From CAXBDP01 sp963974465 (lineage in GTDB: Bacteria > Bacteroidota > Bacteroidia > Cytophagales > Cyclobacteriaceae): 64,000 nt of DNA. The DNA is taken from the NCBI GenBank assembly GCA_049340005.1, contig JBMPIY010000005.1; one strand, written 5' to 3'. Below the pieces are notes generated by a model, which worked only from the letters and a program-made list of their open reading frames with translations, was not told the DNA's origin and made no database searches. Numbering within the stretch: position 1 is the first letter of the stretch; every line of letters starts with the position of its first letter. A program made the translations under genes and the position numbers. This document shows positions 27,477 through 36,289 of this stretch, one piece after another.

Positions 27477-29531
27477 TTAGCTGATTGTAGAGCCAGCTGC
27501 AACTTTTTGCTCTGGCACCAAAAGACGGAGCTTGCCGTCCAAATCTTCAGCCATCAATACCATTCCTTGCGATTCCATTCCCATCATAGGTCGTGGAGCC
27601 AAGTTGGCCAGCACCGTAACTTGCTTGCCCACTAATTCCTCAGGATTGAAATGTTGCGCAATCCCACTTAGAATTGTTCTTTGATCTAATCCTGTATCAA
27701 CCAGAAGTTTTAGTAGCTTTTTCGATTTTGGAACGGGCTCAGCAGATAGGATTGTCCCGACTCTCAGATCCATTCCAGCAAATTGGTCGAAAGTGATTAT
27801 TTGCTTAGCTGCAGGAATAGTTAATTCTGCATTGTTAGCAATATTTTGAGTCTTCGTGTTTTCCAATTTTTGAATTTGGTTTTCGATTTCTGAATCTTCT
27901 ATTTTTTGGAATAGCAATGTTGCCTCAGCGATGCGATGTCCTACGCTGAGGATTTCATGACCTCCCGCTTCATTCCAAGAGAGGTTTGGTTGGTTAAGCA
28001 TTACTTTCAGTTTAATGGCTGTTTGAGGTAAGAATGGCTCTGATAATATTGCCAAATTACCCACTACTTGATTCGCCAGATACATTATTGTAGCGGTTCT
28101 TTCAGCATCCGATTTAATCAATTTCCAAGGCTCATTTTCTGCCAAATATTTATTTCCGGTTCTAGCCAAATCAATCAAAACTGCCAATGCTTCTCTAAAT
28201 CTAAATTGATCTAATGAAGCCGTGATTTTTGCAGGAAATTCTGAAATAGCTTTGATCAGATCTTGATCATTTTCTGAAAAACTACCAGGTTTTGGAATAG
28301 CGCCATCATAATATTTATTGGTGAGGACGACTGCTCTATTTACAAAATTGCCAAAAATGGCCACTAGTTCATTATTGTTTCTGGCTTGAAAATCCTTCCA
28401 AGTGAAATCGTTATCCTTCGTTTCGGGTGCATTGGAAGTGAGGACATAGCGTAAAACATCTTGCTTGTCTGGAAAATCAATCAAGTATTCATGCAACCAA
28501 ACTGCCCAATTGCGGGAGGTTGAAATCTTATTTCCTTCTAGGTTCAAAAACTCATTTGCAGGAACATTATCTGGTAGTATGTAATCTCCATGTGCTTTAA
28601 GCATACTAGGGAAAATAATGCAATGGAATACAATATTGTCCTTACCTATAAAGTGGACAAGTCTTGTATCATCCTTTTTCCAATAATCTTCCCAGTTTTT
28701 GCCAGTCTGCTCTGCCCACTCACGAGTGGCAGATATATAACCAATCGGCGCATCGAACCAAACGTATAATACTTTGCCTTCGGCTCCTTCCACAGGAACA
28801 GGCACTCCCCAATCCAAATCGCGAGTAACCGCTCTTGGCTGCAAGCCTTGATCTATCCAGCTTTTGCATTGACCGTAAACGTTGGATTTCCATGCTTTAT
28901 GGCCATCAAGAATCCATTCGCGAAGCCAATTTTCGTATTTGTCAAGCGGTAGGTACCAGTGTTTAGTATTCTTTTTGATGGGCTTGGCGCCACTTAACAT
29001 AGATCGTGGATCACCCAATTCATCAGGACTTAGTGATGTGCCGCATTTTTCGCATTGATCGCCATAGGCATCTGGATTGCCACATTTGGGACAGGTACCC
29101 ATTATGTATCTATCGGCGAGGAATTGATTTGCACTTTCATCGTAAAACTGTTCAGACTCTTTTTCAATGAATTCATTTTTATCATTGAGATTTTTGAAGA
29201 ATCCTGATGCGGTATCATGGTGAGTTGGAGATGATGTTCGAGAATATATATCGAATGCAATACCAAACTCCTTAAAAGACTGTTGTATTTGTGTATGATA
29301 CTTGTCGACGATAGCTTGCGGAGTGGTTCCTTCTTTTTGCGCTCTTAATGTAATGGGTACTCCATGTTCATCAGAGCCACAAATGAATGCCACGTCGTCT
29401 CCTTTACTTCTCAAGTATCGCACATATATATCTGCTGGAATATATACACCTGCCAAATGCCCAATGTGTACAGGACCATTTGCATAAGGTAGGGCAGCAG
29501 TTACTGTAGTTCTATTAAATTTTTTTGCCAT
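27477..29531 (-). CDS. metG: Methionyl-tRNA synthetase
   Basis: A 684-aa class I synthetase charging tRNA-Met. HIGH is at 22-25, a zinc knuckle with two CxxC pairs follows (CPKCGN and CEKCG), the KMSKS equivalent is KISTS, and a C-terminal EMAP/Trbp111-type tRNA-binding domain begins with FAGMDLRVGTI. The ATG at 29531 gives MAKKFNRTTV; the open frame continues 23 codons upstream without homology. An octamer encodes part of the KMSKS loop (TSRN, 28512-28519) and another lies in the linker (27961). Confidence 0.97.
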   Translation of the reverse strand: MAKKFNRTTVTAALPYANGPVHIGHLAGVYIPADIYVRYLRSKGDDVAFICGSDEHGVPITLRAQKEGTTPQAIVDKYHTQIQQSFKEFGIAFDIYSRTSSPTHHDTASGFFKNLNDKNEFIEKESEQFYDESANQFLADRYIMGTCPKCGNPDAYGDQCEKCGTSLSPDELGDPRSMLSGAKPIKKNTKHWYLPLDKYENWLREWILDGHKAWKSNVYGQCKSWIDQGLQPRAVTRDLDWGVPVPVEGAEGKVLYVWFDAPIGYISATREWAEQTGKNWEDYWKKDDTRLVHFIGKDNIVFHCIIFPSMLKAHGDYILPDNVPANEFLNLEGNKISTSRNWAVWLHEYLIDFPDKQDVLRYVLTSNAPETKDNDFTWKDFQARNNNELVAIFGNFVNRAVVLTNKYYDGAIPKPGSFSENDQDLIKAISEFPAKITASLDQFRFREALAVLIDLARTGNKYLAENEPWKLIKSDAERTATIMYLANQVVGNLAILSEPFLPQTAIKLKVMLNQPNLSWNEAGGHEILSVGHRIAEATLLFQKIEDSEIENQIQKLENTKTQNIANNAELTIPAAKQIITFDQFAGMDLRVGTILSAEPVPKSKKLLKLLVDTGLDQRTILSGIAQHFNPEELVGKQVTVLANLAPRPMMGMESQGMVLMAEDLDGKLRLLVPEQKVAAGSTIS

Positions 29532-29538
29532 AATGCTG

Positions 29539-29546
29539 CAAATATA
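29539..29546 (-). promoter_or_regulatory. Candidate -7 element for metG
   Basis: Minus strand reads TATATTTG, an exact TANNTTTG box ending 7 bases before the metG ATG. If used, transcription would start at or beside the start codon, giving a leaderless or near-leaderless mRNA. Confidence 0.45.
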
Positions 29547-29770
29547 GCTAAATGGGAGCGTTTGAAAGGATAAAGAACAGAAATTCCTCCCGCCTAACAA
29601 CCGTTTGTATGCTCAAATCAAAAACCAAACTTTATAATGAGCCGATTATCAAATAGAGTAAGCTGAAAACAGTTATTAAATAGAACTGGAAAACATTTTT
29701 ATCTATTTTTAGATACCAAAATAACCAACGCCATGATCACATTTTATCAAGCAGAAGAGATTAATTACAC

Positions 29771-30346
29771 ATGACGAAGATTAAGTCGCATTACAACGAA
29801 AAGTGGGCTATTGTTCCGATGGAACCTGGTCTGCTCAGAAAAAAGTACGCTGTATCCAATTACGGCAGAGTAATAAGTTTTACCTCGGAAGTATTAGAGG
29901 GAGATTTGATTAAAGGTACTATCACAGGAGGTTATCCAACCCTCAATTTAAAACCCAAAGGCAGTTATCTCACTTTGTATATTCATAGAGTTGTAGCTGA
30001 ATTATTCCTTCCTAAGCCATCCGATGATCACCGATTCGTGATCCACCTTGATTATAATAAGAAGAATAACCTGCTTACTAATCTGAAATGGGCTACCAAA
30101 GAACAAATGGAAGTTCACCAGCAAGGTAGTCCGTTTGTAAAAGAAAGCAGGAAGAAGCGCCTAGAAAAGCCAGGATACAAAGGACATAAACTTACAACGG
30201 CAAAGGTGCGTATGATTAAGAGATTGATAAATGACCCAAACAGAAAAACTCGCATGAGAATGATTGCAAAGCAATTTGGAATCAGTGAAATGCAGTTGTA
30301 TAGAATAAAATCTGGGGAGAATTGGGCTCATATTACAGACTTTTAA
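29771..30346 (+). CDS. NUMOD4/HNH endonuclease-like protein
   Basis: A 191-aa protein. N-terminal NUMOD4-type segment (WAIVPM...YAVSNYGRV, about 12-40), then an HNH nuclease core with IHRVVAELFLP and HLDYNKKNNLLTNLKW, the His and Asn metal-site residues intact, and a basic C-terminus that looks like a helix-turn-helix (IAKQFGISEMQLYRI, about 165-180). Such proteins are usually homing or phage nucleases. It stands free between metG and a DUF4159 gene, with no intron, intein or phage gene beside it, so it may be a domesticated nuclease. Confidence 0.7.
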   Translation: MTKIKSHYNEKWAIVPMEPGLLRKKYAVSNYGRVISFTSEVLEGDLIKGTITGGYPTLNLKPKGSYLTLYIHRVVAELFLPKPSDDHRFVIHLDYNKKNNLLTNLKWATKEQMEVHQQGSPFVKESRKKRLEKPGYKGHKLTTAKVRMIKRLINDPNRKTRMRMIAKQFGISEMQLYRIKSGENWAHITDF

Positions 30347-30358
30347 TAATGGAACTTT

Positions 30359-31036
30359 ATGAGTAATGCTAAAATCAAATATCTAATTTCTCTTTTTCTG
30401 ATTTCATTACTTTTAGTTCCAACACTTCATGCTCAATTTGCTTCCTATAAAATAGCCAAACTGAAATATGCGGGAGGGGGTGATTGGTATGCGAACAAAA
30501 CGGCTTTACCCAATTTAATCTCCTTTTGTAATGAGGAGTTGGGTTTAAACATTTCTCCACAAGAAGATGAAGTGGAAGTAGGAAGTGCCGAATTGTTCAA
30601 TTATCCTTATGTATATATGACAGGGCATGGTAATGTATTATTTAGCCCTTCAGATGCAGCAAATCTTAGGTCTTACCTGATTTCAGGAGGCTTTCTTCAT
30701 ATTGATGATAATTATGGCCTGTCCGAATTTGTAGTTCCTGAAATGCGAAAAGTATTTCCAGAGTTAGAATTTGTAGAGCTTCCTCCTGACCACCCTATCT
30801 ACAATACTAAATTTAGCTTTCCTGAAGGTATTCCTAAGATTCACGAGCATGATGGATTGCCTCCACAAGGTTTAGCTCTTGTTTATGAAGGGCGAGTTGT
30901 ATGTTACTTCAGTTACGAAAGTGATTTAGGTAATGGCTGGGAAGATCAGAAAATCCACAATGATTCTCCAGAAGTGAGACTTAAGGCACTAAGAATGGGT
31001 GCTAATATTCTGACGTTTGCCTTTACGCAAATATAA
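30359..31036 (+). CDS. DUF4159 domain-containing exported protein
   Basis: A 225-aa protein with a signal peptide (hydrophobic residues 8-24, ending LHAQF) followed by a DUF4159 domain: KYAGGGDWYANKTALPNL at the start, YMTGHG, RSYLISGGFLHIDDNYG, and the late YEGRVVCYFSYESDLGNGWED. The fold is related to glutamine-amidotransferase/ThuA-like domains; the function is unknown. Family members normally sit in MoxR/vWA clusters; here the gene is alone. An octamer encodes AGG at 30470-30477. The gap to the HNH gene is 12 bp, so they may share an mRNA. Confidence 0.85.
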   Translation: MSNAKIKYLISLFLISLLLVPTLHAQFASYKIAKLKYAGGGDWYANKTALPNLISFCNEELGLNISPQEDEVEVGSAELFNYPYVYMTGHGNVLFSPSDAANLRSYLISGGFLHIDDNYGLSEFVVPEMRKVFPELEFVELPPDHPIYNTKFSFPEGIPKIHEHDGLPPQGLALVYEGRVVCYFSYESDLGNGWEDQKIHNDSPEVRLKALRMGANILTFAFTQI

Positions 31037-31067
31037 TTTCTGTTTTTTTTCTTAAAATACTATCAAC

Positions 31068-31102
31068 TTAGTTTGCAAACTAACCGGATAGTTTTATATT
31101 TG
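31068..31102 (+). promoter_or_regulatory. Promoter with palindromic operator for the blaI-like gene
   Basis: A perfect 16-bp palindrome TTAGTTTGCAAACTAA (31068-31083) contains the -33 TTTG (31072-31075); 19 bases on is TATATTTG (31095-31102), an exact -7 box. The start codon is 28 bp further. The arrangement suggests autorepression by the BlaI-like protein. Confidence 0.65.
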
Positions 31103-31130
31103 GATATTATTTAATAAGTCAAGTAAAACT

Positions 31131-31493
31131 ATGAGAGTATTAACAAGAGCCGAGGAACAAGTAATGCAACATTTATGGGATCTTGAAAAGGGTTTTGTAA
31201 AGGATATTTTGGAGAGGTTTGAAGAACCTAAGCCTGCATACAACACTGTTTCTACCATTATCAGAATTTTAGTACAAAAGGGTTTTGTAGACTACAAAGC
31301 TTACGGCAAAACCTACGAATATTATCCAATTATTGATAGGGATGCTTACAAGTCTTTCTATTTGAAAAGATTTATATCGGGATATTTCGAAGGATCATTT
31401 TCAAGCCTAGTATCATTCTTTGCTAAGGATGAAAACATGGATATAAAAGAAATTGATCAGCTTATGAAGGTCGTTAAAAACGACATCGACTAA
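31131..31493 (+). CDS. BlaI/MecI-family transcriptional repressor
   Basis: A 120-aa winged-helix repressor: TRAEEQVMQHLW start, recognition-helix block PAYNTVSTIIRILVQKGFV (about 33-52), and a C-terminal dimerisation helix with the Bacteroidota pattern FFAKDENMDIKEIDQL. In classical systems the repressor is cleaved when the partner M56 protein senses a signal. The partner lies 74 bp downstream. No beta-lactamase gene is close, so the regulated genes are probably its own operon and others elsewhere. Confidence 0.93.
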   Translation: MRVLTRAEEQVMQHLWDLEKGFVKDILERFEEPKPAYNTVSTIIRILVQKGFVDYKAYGKTYEYYPIIDRDAYKSFYLKRFISGYFEGSFSSLVSFFAKDENMDIKEIDQLMKVVKNDID

Positions 31494-31513
31494 GCAGAAA
31501 GAATTCTTTGTAA

Positions 31514-31532
31514 AGGCTGCTTTATGCAGCCT
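31514..31532 (+). other. Intercistronic hairpin
   Basis: Perfect seven-base stem AGGCTGC/GCAGCCT with a five-base loop between the blaI-like and M56 genes, with no T-run. More likely a processing, stability or attenuation element than a terminator. Confidence 0.5.
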
Positions 31533-31567
31533 GTAACAATTTATTTAACACCTTAAACATTAAGATT

Positions 31568-33118
31568 ATGGTAGCTTTTTTGATGAGCTCCACTATCTGT
31601 CTGGTTGTTTTTTATCTTTTTTACATTTGTATTTTATCCAGACATAATAGTTTTCTGCAAAATCGAATTTATTTATTAGGCTCTTTATTGTTGTCTTTTA
31701 TAATACCGATTTTGGAAATTCCAACCACACAAAAAAGTGGTGATTTACCAATTTTTGTGAGTACCACCCAGACTCTCAGCGAGGTGGTGATTTATGCGGA
31801 AAACGCATCCCCCTTACTGAATCCCTATACAACAGCACTGTTGGCAACGTACTTAATTGGGTTTATGATAATGGGGATTAAGCTTACCTACAGATGGGTT
31901 TCTATTCGGCAATTGCTTTTCGATAAAGACCGAAGACTTAGATATTATAAAGGTGCGTGGGTAATAGATACGAATGGCCAATTACCCACTTTCTCTTATA
32001 TGGAGTATATCTTTTTTGATAACTCCGTGCCTATGGATGAGGCAGACAAAAATCGTATTCTAGACCACGAATTAGCTCATTCCAAACAAGGGCATACCTA
32101 TGATTTACTTTTGGTGGAGTTCCTTAAAGTTCTATTATGGTTCAATCCACTTATCTACATGTACTCTCATAAAATAGAAGAAGTGCATGAGTACCTTGCT
32201 GATGACAAAGCTACACAGGATGGAGATATTAGCACATATTCTCAACTCCTTGCCAAAATGGCACTTCGAAATTTCTCAATAGGCTTTGCTAGGCATTTTT
32301 CTAAAATTAAAACACTTAAAAGAATTAAAATGATGCAATTGCCAAAAAAGAAATATGCAGCTTGGAGAATAGTATTTGCCTTGCCGTTAATAGCCTTTAT
32401 GGTTACCGTATTTTCATGTGAGCGAGTAAATGAGATGGATCAAATAATTGAAGTAGAGGACAACGCAGTATTACAAGTGCCAACTGGTGACTTTAATATT
32501 AATGTTTCCACTGCACCTGAACCGGAAGCAAAGGATTTTATGATGTTCAAAAATGGTTCAATGGAAGCTAAAGCTGGTAAGTACTTGGTAGTAGGTACAA
32601 ACCTAGACACCAAAGAAAAAAATGCTTTGGCTACATCCTTTGTAGAAAGACTTCGTCAAAACCCTGATTCATTCCAAATGATAGAAGTGAAGGATGGAAA
32701 GGTTTATGAGCTTGGCGAAGTTTCTGAAATGCCTTCTTCTATGGAAATGCCCAAGTATATAGAAGTTCCAGTAAAGCAGCAAGCGAAGCCTAATAGTGAT
32801 GGAATTTATGATTCATTCAGATTGGAAGTGCAACCTGAGCCAGAAGGAGGGTTGAGCTCTTTCTACAACTATGTAGGTACTAATATTCAATATCCACAAG
32901 CGGCCAGAGGCCAAGGGCTTGAAGGGAAAGTATTTTTGGTGTTTATCATCGATACTGATGGTTCCATTGGCAATGTAGAAGTACTCAAAGGAGTGTCAGA
33001 GGATATCGACCGTGAAGCGATTAGAGTAGTTGAAAATGCACCAAATTGGAAGCCAGGTATGCAAAACGATGCTCCAGTAAAAGTAAGAATGAGATTGCCA
33101 ATTACGTTTAAATTGTAA
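31568..33118 (+). CDS. BlaR1-like M56 peptidase with TonB C-terminal domain
   Basis: A 516-aa membrane protein: four N-terminal helices, an M56 metallopeptidase site HELAH (167-171) in a cytoplasmic loop followed by the conserved EEVHEYLADDKA, a further helix near 275-295, a periplasmic linker, and a TonB C-terminal domain (about 430-516, with YPQAARGQGLEGKVFLVF and GVSEDIDREAIRVV). Such fusions are common in Bacteroidota and may link outer-membrane or envelope status to BlaI cleavage. It pairs with the repressor just upstream. No penicillin-binding sensor domain is present. Confidence 0.92.
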   Translation: MVAFLMSSTICLVVFYLFYICILSRHNSFLQNRIYLLGSLLLSFIIPILEIPTTQKSGDLPIFVSTTQTLSEVVIYAENASPLLNPYTTALLATYLIGFMIMGIKLTYRWVSIRQLLFDKDRRLRYYKGAWVIDTNGQLPTFSYMEYIFFDNSVPMDEADKNRILDHELAHSKQGHTYDLLLVEFLKVLLWFNPLIYMYSHKIEEVHEYLADDKATQDGDISTYSQLLAKMALRNFSIGFARHFSKIKTLKRIKMMQLPKKKYAAWRIVFALPLIAFMVTVFSCERVNEMDQIIEVEDNAVLQVPTGDFNINVSTAPEPEAKDFMMFKNGSMEAKAGKYLVVGTNLDTKEKNALATSFVERLRQNPDSFQMIEVKDGKVYELGEVSEMPSSMEMPKYIEVPVKQQAKPNSDGIYDSFRLEVQPEPEGGLSSFYNYVGTNIQYPQAARGQGLEGKVFLVFIIDTDGSIGNVEVLKGVSEDIDREAIRVVENAPNWKPGMQNDAPVKVRMRLPITFKL

Positions 33119-33138
33119 ATATCCCTAAACTGTCAATT

Positions 33139-33173
33139 AAAGCTAGCTAAAATTATTTGGCTAGCTTTTTTTT
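33139..33173 (+). terminator. Intrinsic terminator after the M56 gene
   Basis: Perfect nine-base stem AAAGCTAGC/GCTAGCTTT, 12-base loop, with a run of eight T. Confidence 0.88.
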
Positions 33174-33288
33174 ATGAATCAAATCAATATGTAATTTGGT
33201 GGAACAATTGAGATGAAATAAGTGTAAATTTGATGTCAAGAAATTCTCAATTTATTGGAAATCATTCAAGTATAAAAGGAAAGACGAA

Positions 33289-33405
33289 ATGAAGAAGACA
33301 TTGTTGATATTACTAGTCGTAGGCTTGTTTGCAAGTACAAGCTGCACCAAAAAAGAAGATATTACACCAGGCCGTAATCAACCTGAGATGATTCCTGCCC
33401 CTTAA
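33289..33405 (+). CDS. Small lipoprotein, 38 aa
   Basis: A 38-aa frame, ATG to TAA, with a clear lipoprotein signal: two Lys, a hydrophobic core (LLILLVVGLF) and the lipobox STSC, then a short polar tail of about 19 residues rich in Pro and charged residues. The mature peptide is too short for a fold. A terminator lies upstream, so it has its own unit. Judged real because of the textbook signal peptide. Confidence 0.55.
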   Translation: MKKTLLILLVVGLFASTSCTKKEDITPGRNQPEMIPAP

Positions 33406-33583
33406 TTCATTGTCAGCCTTTTAAAATCTACCATATCGGAATGAAAAGTAGATTGACTTCCTTGTGTTTATAGAATCAGGAGGAATTTTTAGAATACTGA
33501 AGAGAAGCTGAAATAATTTAGCTATTAAATCTGAACCAACTTGAATACAGCTGTTACCTAATAGATAGTGTAGGTTTTTTTTG

Positions 33584-33619
33584 AACAAAAAAGAATAACA
33601 GGCACCTAAAAGGTGCCTG
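33584..33619 (-). terminator. Intrinsic terminator for the 33668-33955 gene
   Basis: Perfect nine-base stem CAGGCACCT/AGGTGCCTG with a three-base loop (33599-33619); read on the minus strand it is followed by a T-rich run with six consecutive T. Confidence 0.85.
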
Positions 33620-33667
33620 CGTTCACTGAATTGGAATTCTATCCCTCCAGAAGAATCCCTATTTCAG

Positions 33668-33955
33668 TTAGTATAAGAAGAAATTACCTGGTTGCTGTGT
33701 GCCACCTTGTTCGATTCCCATTACTGGATCATCATTGACCAATTGGGAGGTACAGGTTTCACTTGGGTTTTCAAAGCAAGTATAATCTTCTCCTTCTTCG
33801 AGATCAGTCACTTCGATCCATGTAACCGCTTGGGTAATTGGGTCGATTTGCTTGCCAAATAGCCTTACATTCTCATCGCTGGAATGCATAGCTTGGGCAA
33901 GGAAAATTGCCATAACAAAGGCAATTGTTGCTAGGATACTTTTTAAATGTTTCAT
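33668..33955 (-). CDS. Small exported two-cysteine peptide (DUF6520-like)
   Basis: A 95-aa protein with a signal peptide (MKHLKSILATIAFVMAIFLAQA) and a mature part of about 70 residues with exactly two Cys (60 and 68), ending in a Gly/Gln-rich NFFLY tail. The architecture resembles the DUF6520-type small proteins of Bacteroidota, an assignment I cannot confirm. The next upstream gene on the same strand is a MauE/DoxX redox membrane protein, about 100 bp away, and a strong terminator follows. Inference: the cysteines form a disulfide installed with the help of that partner. Confidence 0.6.
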   Translation of the reverse strand: MKHLKSILATIAFVMAIFLAQAMHSSDENVRLFGKQIDPITQAVTWIEVTDLEEGEDYTCFENPSETCTSQLVNDDPVMGIEQGGTQQPGNFFLY

Positions 33956-34053
33956 AATAGTGGAAGCTTTTTAAAAAAAAAGCAACAAAACTTTAGTTAA
34001 AAATTTGCCTACTCTATTTCAGGTTTTCAGCGTTTCCCTCATCGAATGGCCAT

Positions 34054-34503
34054 TCAAATATTTTTCAATAATTCGCTCTTTTTCAATCTGTTGTATGAGA
34101 AATATGATGAAAATATGAGGAGGGTTATAATTGAATTCAGAACCAAGTGTTGTTCCCAAGTAAGAGAGCGGATAATGCCTCCACAGCTACATGGCACATG
34201 GCTAAAATCATTAAAGAGAACGACAGCAACGTAGGTCGTAAAGCAGGCCATAAGGAAACCGCTTGCTAGCAATGCCTGCTTTTTGGTGTACTCAATGATT
34301 AAAAGGAGAGCAATAAGAAGTTCAAGAAACGGGATTAGGAAAGGCAATAGTGGCTTTACAAATTCTGGCAGCAATTGCTGATTCATTTGTTGAACTGTAT
34401 TGGCCCAATTGATTAGTTTGTCAAAGGCAGTATATCCAAAGAGGAATATTACTATATATCTTACTAATTCGAAGTAGACATTTATGATTGCAAATCGCTC
34501 CAT
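34054..34503 (-). CDS. MauE/DoxX-family redox-associated membrane protein
   Basis: A 149-aa inner-membrane protein with four helices. It has the conserved helix-1 pattern FLFGYTAFDKL, PFLELLIALLLI in the middle, and a CSCGG cluster in VPCSCGGIIRSLTW ahead of the last helix, the family's redox Cys motif. MauE proteins help form disulfides in periplasmic partners. It sits upstream of the two-cysteine peptide gene on the same strand and probably serves it. The last helix is followed by a short basic tail. Confidence 0.8.
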   Translation of the reverse strand: MERFAIINVYFELVRYIVIFLFGYTAFDKLINWANTVQQMNQQLLPEFVKPLLPFLIPFLELLIALLLIIEYTKKQALLASGFLMACFTTYVAVVLFNDFSHVPCSCGGIIRSLTWEQHLVLNSIITLLIFSSYFSYNRLKKSELLKNI

Positions 34504-34626
34504 TTCAAGTCAGTTAATTAATGTCAAAAGAATAACCTTAGGTATTAAATGGAGGGAATAAATTCGATTAACAGCAGCTAATTCTAAAAAAAGGAGGGAT
34601 AAAATATTTAGTCATGGGAAGTCGGA

Positions 34627-34767
34627 CTAATACCTACTTCCAAAAATTTCATATAAACATGGCCTAATCATGGCTTCTGGGATACCCGATAATTGAGCAA
34701 ATTCTGATACGCTAATTTTTTGCGAATGCACTTTCTCATAAAATGCTTTCATTTTCTTTAAAGTCAT
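34627..34767 (-). CDS. Short HTH-like frame, 46 aa
   Basis: A 46-aa frame with an HTH-like stretch (ISVSEFAQLSGIPEAMIR). It could be a small regulator or the remnant of a longer AraC-like or phage regulator. The surrounding 430 bp between the MauE and 398-aa genes hold nothing else I recognise. Confidence 0.3.
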   Translation of the reverse strand: MTLKKMKAFYEKVHSQKISVSEFAQLSGIPEAMIRPCLYEIFGSRY

Positions 34768-34941
34768 CTAGGAACATCGAAGACTTCTACCAATAACTCT
34801 TTGGATATCATCTTCGTAAATGCATATTCTTTTAGTTTTCACGAATTGAAGAATTTGTTATGCTTATGAATTTAGATATTTGCAAATCAATTTCAAATTA
34901 TAATATTATAGTAGTTTTCGAAAGGTCTGTAATTCAATTGA

Positions 34942-36138
34942 CTAGTCTTTATTAAAATTCTCAATGTATTCGATACACTTAAGTAGTTTTTGTTTTAGGT
35001 CTTTAAGGTGTTTTTCGGAGACATCCTTTTGATTTGTTCTAAGGCTGATCGGTGAGAAATTTTTTCCCTTAGTTGTGAGGAAATACTTAGCTAAAAATCT
35101 ATTATGCAGAGACTTATTATTAACATGAAAAACATTTGTTTCAATGAAGGCTTCAGTTAATACACTTAGTTGACCTACCGAAAGGTTAGTGGTAATTGTG
35201 TACTCTGATAATTCAGCTGATTTATTTGAGGTGTTAGACTGGCTTTTGGATTCTATTTTTGTTTGTATTTTGTTGATTTCCTGTTTGAGCCACTTAGCCA
35301 AAAATATACTTGTTGCTTCAAGGTTAGGTACTAATATTCTATCCTTAAGCACATTCAATTGTTTTAAAGAAATTAATAAATCATTTGCCTTTTGGAGACT
35401 TGCTCCCATCGTTTCTGGTAAATAAATTTCCTCTAAAAAATTCTCTGTTGCATACTCGTAGAATTCAAGAGTATTAAAATTATGGAAAATGCACCATGTA
35501 TATAAGTTGCTTTCAGTTTCTGTACCAACTGTGTTGAAGCAAATTTCTCTCAGAAGTCTTTTTAAGTGAATGAAATCGAAATTGCTGGTTTTGGGAAAAG
35601 AAAGATTTGAGAAATTTAAAAATGCAGAAAATACGACTCGTTTTAATATTTCATCTCCAATAAATTCTTCAAGCTTGTCTTGTAACAAAGGAATGTGCTC
35701 TACTATGTATCGTTGAGAAATTACTGAATAGATTCGATCTCTTAAGAGGTTTTGTGATTGGGTATTATTTATAAAGCTTTCGTAGAAACTCAATAAATCT
35801 TCAAGAGAATTATAGAAGTGAAGATTCAAATTCAAGTAATTGTGTTCATTGCTAATTGAATTGAAAGGCAATGAATGATGAGGACTAATGTCATCCCAAA
35901 GCTCACCCATTAATGCTACTAAATTTAGGATTTGAATATTCTCGGTTTCTTTATTGTGGTTGCTAATTGGACTGTCTGATAAATATTCAATATATGTCTC
36001 TCGAGTTCTCAATAACTCATCATTCCATTTTTGTAATAGATTGGAAAATTCAGAAGCATCCATCTCGGTGCTGAAGGAATTATTGGCTAAGGCGTAGCTT
36101 TGATAAATCGTGTATAGATTATTGTATATATTATTCAT
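34942..36138 (-). CDS. Protein of unknown function, 398 aa
   Basis: A soluble, mostly helical 398-aa protein, very rich in Asn, Leu and Ser, with no signal peptide or membrane segment. The C-terminal part (about 310-398) contains the block HNRFLAKYFLTTKGKNFSPIS followed by a Lys-rich helix, which recalls the C-terminal region of RteC-like regulators of Bacteroides mobile elements; this likeness is weak. It is alone, flanked by non-coding, repeat-bearing DNA, and is AT-richer than neighbours, which suggests transferred DNA. Confidence 0.55.
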   Translation of the reverse strand: MNNIYNNLYTIYQSYALANNSFSTEMDASEFSNLLQKWNDELLRTRETYIEYLSDSPISNHNKETENIQILNLVALMGELWDDISPHHSLPFNSISNEHNYLNLNLHFYNSLEDLLSFYESFINNTQSQNLLRDRIYSVISQRYIVEHIPLLQDKLEEFIGDEILKRVVFSAFLNFSNLSFPKTSNFDFIHLKRLLREICFNTVGTETESNLYTWCIFHNFNTLEFYEYATENFLEEIYLPETMGASLQKANDLLISLKQLNVLKDRILVPNLEATSIFLAKWLKQEINKIQTKIESKSQSNTSNKSAELSEYTITTNLSVGQLSVLTEAFIETNVFHVNNKSLHNRFLAKYFLTTKGKNFSPISLRTNQKDVSEKHLKDLKQKLLKCIEYIENFNKD

Positions 36139-36289
36139 ACTGGTAGGGTTTTAATAAATATTGTTAAAGTAGTAAATATCATAATGTTAAAAAATTACAT
36201 TGTAGTAAATTTTATTTTAATACAGGAATATTTACTATTCAAATTTTAGATATTAAGAGGATATAAGTGATTTGGTTATATTTTGGAGA

